Part shown: in pieces, positions 60,514 through 64,000 of the stretch | Layout: each line of letters starts with the position of its first letter | Numbering within the stretch: the first letter of the stretch is position 1 | Assembly: GCA_902781045.1 (NCBI GenBank) | Contig: CACZHT010000001.1 | Location: 1 to 64,000 of the forward strand | Origin: an uncultured Bacteroidales bacterium | Lineage (GTDB): Bacteria; Bacteroidota; Bacteroidia; Bacteroidales; Muribaculaceae | Direction of reading: 5' to 3' | Length of the DNA: 64,000 nt | Notes under the pieces: model-generated | What the model was told of the DNA's origin: nothing | The model's input: only the letters and a program-made list of their open reading frames with translations | Databases searched by the model: none | Program-made: the position numbers and the translations under genes

Positions 60514-61689
60514 ATGGCAAACAAGAGAGACTACTATGAGGTGCTGGGCGTGCAGAAGAACGCCACAGTCGATGAGCTGAAGAAGGCTTACCGCAAGCTG
60601 GCCGTGAAGTACCACCCCGACCGCCAGCAGGGCAAGACCGAGCAGGAGAAGAAGGAGGCCGAGGAGAAGTTTAAGGAGGCCGCCGAGGCTTACGGTGTGC
60701 TCAGCGACCCTGAGAAGCGCCAGCGTTATGACCAGTTTGGTTTCGCCGGCGAGCAGATGGGCGGTGCCGGTGGCGGATTTGGCGACTTTGACCTCAATGA
60801 CATATTAAACTCGGTGTTCGGCGCCGGGTTCAACTTTGGCGGCTTCGGCGGAGGCGGCTTCAGCGGCTTTGGTGGCGGTGGGCGTTCGCGCCAGCGCGTC
60901 AACCGCGGCACCGACCTGCGTGTGCGCGTCAAGGTCACCCTAGCCGATGTGGCCCACGGCTGCGAGAAGAAGCTCAAGATTCCGCGCATGGTGTCGTGCC
61001 AGCACTGCCACGGCACCGGCTCGAAAAACGGCACAGCCCATGAGACCTGCCCCACCTGCCATGGCCAGGGCGTCGAGACAGTGGTGCAGAACATGGGCTT
61101 CATGCGCATGCAGTCGCAACAGGTGTGCCACACCTGCGGCGGCTCGGGCAAGGTCATCAAGGAGAAGTGCCCGCACTGCGGCGGACAGGGACTGGTGCGC
61201 AAGGAAGAGGTTGTGTCGGTCAACATCCCCGCCGGCGTGGCCCAGGGCATGCAGCTCAAGATGTCGGGCCGCGGCAATGATGCCCCCGGTGGCGGCATTC
61301 CGGGCGACCTGCTCATCGTCATCGAGGAGATTGCCGACACCCAGCTGGTGCGCGACGGCAATGACTTGGTCTACAACCTGATGCTCGACTTCCCCACCGC
61401 CGTGTTTGGCGGCAAGGTCGAGGTGCCCACTGTCGACGGCAAGGCACTGCTCACCATCAAGGCCGGCACCCAGCCTGGCTCGGTGCTGCGCATGCGTGGC
61501 AAGGGTCTGCCCGACCCCAACCGCTATGGCACGGGCGACATGCTGGTCAATGTCATGGTCTATGTGCCAGAGACACTCACCGCCGACGAGCGCAAGGCCA
61601 TCGAGAGCCTGCGTGGCTCAAGCAACCTCAAGCCCTCGGAGTCAATCAAGAACCGAATTTTCAGCCGCTTGCGCCATATCTTTGACTAA
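60514..61689 (+). CDS. dnaJ: Chaperone DnaJ (type I)
   Basis: A 391-residue Hsp40. J domain 1-75 with the HPD tripeptide in [11 protein letters not shown], a Gly/Phe-rich linker ([20 protein letters not shown]), and four CxxCxGxG zinc motifs ([32 protein letters not shown]). The C-terminal substrate domains ([20 protein letters not shown]) follow. Complete; co-transcribed with grpE. Confidence 0.98.
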   Translation: MANKRDYYEVLGVQKNATVDELKKAYRKLAVKYHPDRQQGKTEQEKKEAEEKFKEAAEAYGVLSDPEKRQRYDQFGFAGEQMGGAGGGFGDFDLNDILNSVFGAGFNFGGFGGGGFSGFGGGGRSRQRVNRGTDLRVRVKVTLADVAHGCEKKLKIPRMVSCQHCHGTGSKNGTAHETCPTCHGQGVETVVQNMGFMRMQSQQVCHTCGGSGKVIKEKCPHCGGQGLVRKEEVVSVNIPAGVAQGMQLKMSGRGNDAPGGGIPGDLLIVIEEIADTQLVRDGNDLVYNLMLDFPTAVFGGKVEVPTVDGKALLTIKAGTQPGSVLRMRGKGLPDPNRYGTGDMLVNVMVYVPETLTADERKAIESLRGSSNLKPSESIKNRIFSRLRHIFD

Positions 61690-61768
61690 TTCATAATTTA
61701 TAATTCATAATTCATACTGCAACTGTCTGAATTTATACTGCAGCAGTCTGAATTTTCAATTCTTAATC
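61690..61768. repeat. AT-rich and CTGCA-type repeats before the pseudouridine synthase gene
   Basis: ATTCATAATTTATAATTCAT units are followed by two copies of ATACTGCA-x-CTGTCTGAATTT-like sequence. No promoter box is clear. Confidence 0.6.
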
Positions 61769-61776
61769 AGTATAAG

Positions 61777-62685
61777 GTGAGTCGCAACCACAACCACAAC
61801 GTGCCACGCGCCCAACGCCAGGGCACAGTCTTTCAGGCCCGCGAGCAGCAGGGTCTGCTTGAGTTTGTCATGAAGGCACTGGACGGCATCAGCCGCAACA
61901 AGGCCAAGTCGATATTGAGCCACGGCGGTGTCACTGTCGATGGCAAGGTGCAGACACACTTCGACCATCAGGTGATGCCCGACAGTGTGGTCGAAATCTC
62001 GCGGCAACCACGCACGCCCGCCGAGACCAGCAAACACTACAACATTGTCTACGAGGACCAGTGGCTGGTGGTTGTCGACAAGGAGCCAGGCGTGTTGTCG
62101 ATGGGCGTGGGGGCCGGCAGCCTGAACATGAAGTCGCTGCTCGACCGCCACTTTGCCGAGACACACCAGCGATGCACCGCCCATGTGGTGCACCGTCTGG
62201 ACTGCCGCACCAGCGGACTGATGGTGTATGCCAAGAGCAGCGACGTGCAGCAGGCATTTGTCAAAGACTGGAAGAACGTGGTCACCGACCGACGCTATGT
62301 CGCCGTAGTCGACGGCGTGATGGAGCGCGACGAGGGCCGGGTGGAGAGCTGGCTGCGCGACAACAAGAACATGCGTGTCATCAGCTATCGTGAGGACCCT
62401 GGCGGCGGCAAGTTTTCCATCACCACCTGGCGCATCCTTGAGCGCGCACAGGAACACTCGCTCATTGAGCTGAAACTGCTCACTGGCCGCAAGAACCAGA
62501 TCCGTGTGCACATGCGCGACATCGGGCACCCCGTGACCGGAGACGGCAAATATGGCCGCCAGGAGAAGCCCGGCAGCCGACACTGCCTGCACGCCTACAA
62601 GCTCGCCTTCACCCACCCTGTCACCGGCGAGCCGCTGGCGTTCGAGACCCCTATCCCACCCTACTTCTACCGGCGTCTGACCTGA
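61777..62685 (+). CDS. RluA-family rRNA/tRNA pseudouridine synthase
   Basis: A 302-residue enzyme starting at GTG. An N-terminal S4-like domain (LLEFVMKALDGISRNKAKSI, then LSHGGVTVDGKV) precedes the catalytic domain with HVVHRLDCRTSGLMVYAKSS, whose Asp is the nucleophile, and LIELKLLTGRKNQIRVHMRD. It isomerises uridine in rRNA or tRNA; which site cannot be told. The N terminus is His/Arg-rich (SRNHNHNVPRAQRQ). Repeats fill the gap upstream. Confidence 0.92.
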   Translation: MSRNHNHNVPRAQRQGTVFQAREQQGLLEFVMKALDGISRNKAKSILSHGGVTVDGKVQTHFDHQVMPDSVVEISRQPRTPAETSKHYNIVYEDQWLVVVDKEPGVLSMGVGAGSLNMKSLLDRHFAETHQRCTAHVVHRLDCRTSGLMVYAKSSDVQQAFVKDWKNVVTDRRYVAVVDGVMERDEGRVESWLRDNKNMRVISYREDPGGGKFSITTWRILERAQEHSLIELKLLTGRKNQIRVHMRDIGHPVTGDGKYGRQEKPGSRHCLHAYKLAFTHPVTGEPLAFETPIPPYFYRRLT

Positions 62686-62709
62686 ATTGAGTGTCCCGAC
62701 TGCACACCA

Positions 62710-62758
62710 GAAAGCAGCTTGCGGCTCACCAGATGGTGGGTCGCAAGCTGCTTTCTCA
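62710..62758. terminator. Bidirectional terminator
   Basis: GAAAGCAGCTTGCG (62710-62723) pairs with CGCAAGCTGCTTTC (62742-62755), with inner GCTCACC/GGTGGGT pairing, between the convergent pseudouridine synthase and NTF2-like genes. Confidence 0.8.
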
Positions 62759-62771
62759 TCGCCCTGCCCGA

Positions 62772-63155
62772 TTACTTCTTGATGGTATCGGAGTTCTGGT
62801 TGTAGGCCTTTGCCACGCACTTCCACTCGCCATTCATCTTCATCAGCAGCAGATAGTCGGTGAAGTCGATGCGTCCGCCCCACTTCTCTTCCAGCACACG
62901 CACCACGGCGACAGTCTCCTCGACCGAGACCACATCGATGCGAGCCTTGAAATCGGCACCGGCACCGACAGTGTCAACATTGTGATAGAACTGCTCGATT
63001 GAGCCATGCTCCAGCGTGCCGTCGAGGTAGCCGAACAGCACCGCATCGTCGGTGAACAACTCCTTGGCATACTTACTGTTGCCCTCGGCAACGCTCTTGA
63101 CAAACTTCATGGCGGCAGCTTCGACAGCTGCATACTCCGAAATGGGTGATCTCAT
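62772..63155 (-). CDS. NTF2-like protein (putative lumazine-binding/SnoaL type)
   Basis: A 127-residue cone-shaped NTF2-fold protein: EAAAMKFVKSVAEGNSKYAK, then LFTDDAVLFGYLDGTLEHGS and DYLLLMKMNGEWKCVAKAYN. It matches the putative lumazine-binding group of the superfamily, whose ligands are mostly unknown. It is divergent from an HxlR regulator with a palindrome between the two, so it is probably the regulator's target. Confidence 0.75.
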   Translation of the reverse strand: MRSPISEYAAVEAAAMKFVKSVAEGNSKYAKELFTDDAVLFGYLDGTLEHGSIEQFYHNVDTVGAGADFKARIDVVSVEETVAVVRVLEEKWGGRIDFTDYLLLMKMNGEWKCVAKAYNQNSDTIKK

Positions 63156-63190
63156 TGTGTTTTATTGTTTTATAGTTAATAATTTCGGTG

Positions 63191-63198
63191 CAAAATTA
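63191..63198 (-). promoter_or_regulatory. -7 box of the NTF2-like gene
   Basis: TAATTTTG on the minus strand, 35 nt upstream of the ATG, matches TAnnTTTG. Confidence 0.55.
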
Positions 63199-63221
63199 GA
63201 CACTAATTCCTGACTGCACAA

Positions 63222-63244
63222 GTACCGAAAAATTTTTCGGGTAC
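63222..63244. promoter_or_regulatory. Candidate HxlR operator
   Basis: GTACCGAAAAA and TTTTTCGGGTAC form a near-perfect palindrome (one extra G) midway between the two divergent promoters, a typical site for an HxlR dimer. Confidence 0.55.
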
Positions 63245-63286
63245 TGAATCTTTTCTCGATATACCCTCATTCCCAAACATTATGAC

Positions 63287-63294
63287 TAACTTTG
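63287..63294 (+). promoter_or_regulatory. -7 box of the HxlR regulator gene
   Basis: TAACTTTG matches TAnnTTTG, 24 nt upstream of the ATG. Confidence 0.6.
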
Positions 63295-63318
63295 CGGCAA
63301 AAATAATGCAATAAAACT

Positions 63319-63681
63319 ATGTATAAACGCAAAATACCCGTAGACCTCAGCTGCCCACTGCGGCTGACAATCAGCCTGATTGACTCAAAGTGGAAGTCGT
63401 GCATCCTCGACGAGCTGCGCTATGCCAGCATGCGACCGAGCGAGCTGCACAAGGCATTGCCCGAGGCCACACCGCGCGTGCTCGACATGCAACTGAAAGA
63501 GATGGTCGACGACGGCCTCGTAACCAAGACCATCTACCCCGAACTGCCACCCCGCAGCGAGTATGCCATCTCGCCACTGGGGATGACGCTGATTCCCATC
63601 ATCGATGCCATGCTCCGCTGGGGCGAGGAGCACCAGCAACTGTTCGAGAAGAAGTACGGCGGCCCGCAAGACACAGTCTGA
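63319..63681 (+). CDS. HxlR-family transcriptional regulator
   Basis: A 120-residue winged-helix protein. CPLRLTISLIDSKWKSCILD, then RPSELHKALPEATPRVLDMQ and LKEMVDDGLVTKTIYPELPP, then RSEYAISPLGMTLIPIIDAM are the full HxlR domain; the single Cys near residue 12 is the position used for redox or electrophile sensing in some relatives. It likely controls the divergent NTF2-like gene and itself. Confidence 0.92.
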   Translation: MYKRKIPVDLSCPLRLTISLIDSKWKSCILDELRYASMRPSELHKALPEATPRVLDMQLKEMVDDGLVTKTIYPELPPRSEYAISPLGMTLIPIIDAMLRWGEEHQQLFEKKYGGPQDTV

Positions 63682-63866
63682 AAGAAAAGACACCACCGCT
63701 CAGCCTGTTTGCCAATCCCCCCCTGATTGTCATCAAATATTGACAAAACTTGAGAACTGATTCCAAGCCCCCATCGACAAGATGACCGAGATGAGATAAG
63801 TCTGTATGGCAGCTTATATGGGCATACGGGAGTGAGCGTGGATGGTGAAGAGGACAAAACACAAAA

Positions 63867-63912
63867 AACACGCTGATTTTCAAGGTTTTCGCCTTAATTA
63901 TCAGCGTGTTTT
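63867..63912 (-). terminator. Terminator after tRNA-Gly
   Basis: AACACGCTGAT (63867-63877) pairs with ATCAGCGTGTT (63900-63910). On the minus strand the stem ends in TTTTTTGTG, just past the tRNA 3' end. The 63682-63866 stretch before it holds no gene I can support. Confidence 0.75.
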
Positions 63913-63916
63913 ACAG

Positions 63917-63992
63917 TGGAGCGATAGACGGGATTCGAACCCGCGACCCTCAGCTTGGGAAGCTGATGCTCTACCAACTGAGCTACTATCGC
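63917..63992 (-). tRNA. tRNA-Gly(CCC)
   Basis: A complete 76-nt cloverleaf on the minus strand with encoded CCA: acceptor GCGATAG/CTATCGC, D arm GCTC/GAGC, anticodon stem TCAGC/GCTGA with loop TTCCCAA (anticodon CCC) and T arm CGGG-TTCGAAT-CCCG region. It reads GGG codons. It is uninterrupted, a useful contrast to the tRNA-like gene at 25318. Confidence 0.95.
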
Positions 63993-64000
63993 AATTGGTT

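Overview
This window is a chromosome segment of a gut-type Bacteroidales bacterium, most likely Prevotellaceae or Muribaculaceae. The evidence is the repeated Bacteroidetes promoter box TAnnTTTG upstream of many genes, the gene content (C10 protease with Ig-like repeats, GH20 hexosaminidase, BspA-like leucine-rich repeat fragment, TonB receptor, abundant HU proteins), the zinc-free forms of S14 and L36, and GC-rich housekeeping genes beside AT-rich accessory DNA. The host uses TAG as an ordinary stop codon (for example tsaC, the TonB receptor and the LMW phosphatase).

Layout. 1-1700: accessory edge with an IS1595-type transposase tail, a TAG-interrupted gene and an unknown phage-like gene. 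1856-3374: small zinc protein, DEDDh exonuclease, ADP-ribosylglycohydrolase. 3456-21774: one long minus-strand translation cluster, rpsL-rpsG-fusA-S10-spc-alpha, with map, infA, rpmJ and secY, ending in rpoA-rplQ. 22055-27838: rfbC, then an RNA-repair locus: a WYL regulator divergent from rtcB, a structured RNA, a tRNA gene whose anticodon loop is interrupted by 51 nt, and a RING/TerD-like protein. 27836-48713: housekeeping and envelope genes (tsaC, sugar-phosphate transferase, ClC channel, fmt, MBOAT/SGNH acyltransfer pair, glnS, HU and a membrane-anchored HU, aat, C10 protease, TonB receptor, YoeB-type toxin-antitoxin, ATPase, phosphatase). 48824-56240: AT-rich accessory island of gene fragments, a CHAP/NlpC-like protein, a GH25 lysozyme and a 509-codon reading frame interrupted only by six TAG codons. 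56406-63992: GH20, ispE, grpE-dnaJ, a pseudouridine synthase, an NTF2-like protein opposite an HxlR regulator, and tRNA-Gly(CCC).

Two observations stand out. First, the RtcB locus carries a cloverleaf with G73 in which removal of exactly 51 nt restores the loop CTGTTAA of tRNA-Asn. RtcB is the ligase of non-bacterial tRNA splicing, so its position next to an interrupted tRNA is striking; two identical 18-nt inverted motifs in the WYL-rtcB divergent promoter are good operator candidates. Second, the frame at 51854-53380 has TAG but no in-frame TAA or TGA before its final TAA, which is what a TAG-to-sense (code 15-like, probably Gln) phage gene looks like after landing in a standard-code host.

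Other notable structure includes a promoter-bearing palindromic repeat present twice, a perfect 37-bp inverted repeat starting at a stop codon, a nested-hairpin rpsD leader, and minisatellite-like repeats in many short intergenic gaps. All functional assignments come from reading motifs; no searches were run.
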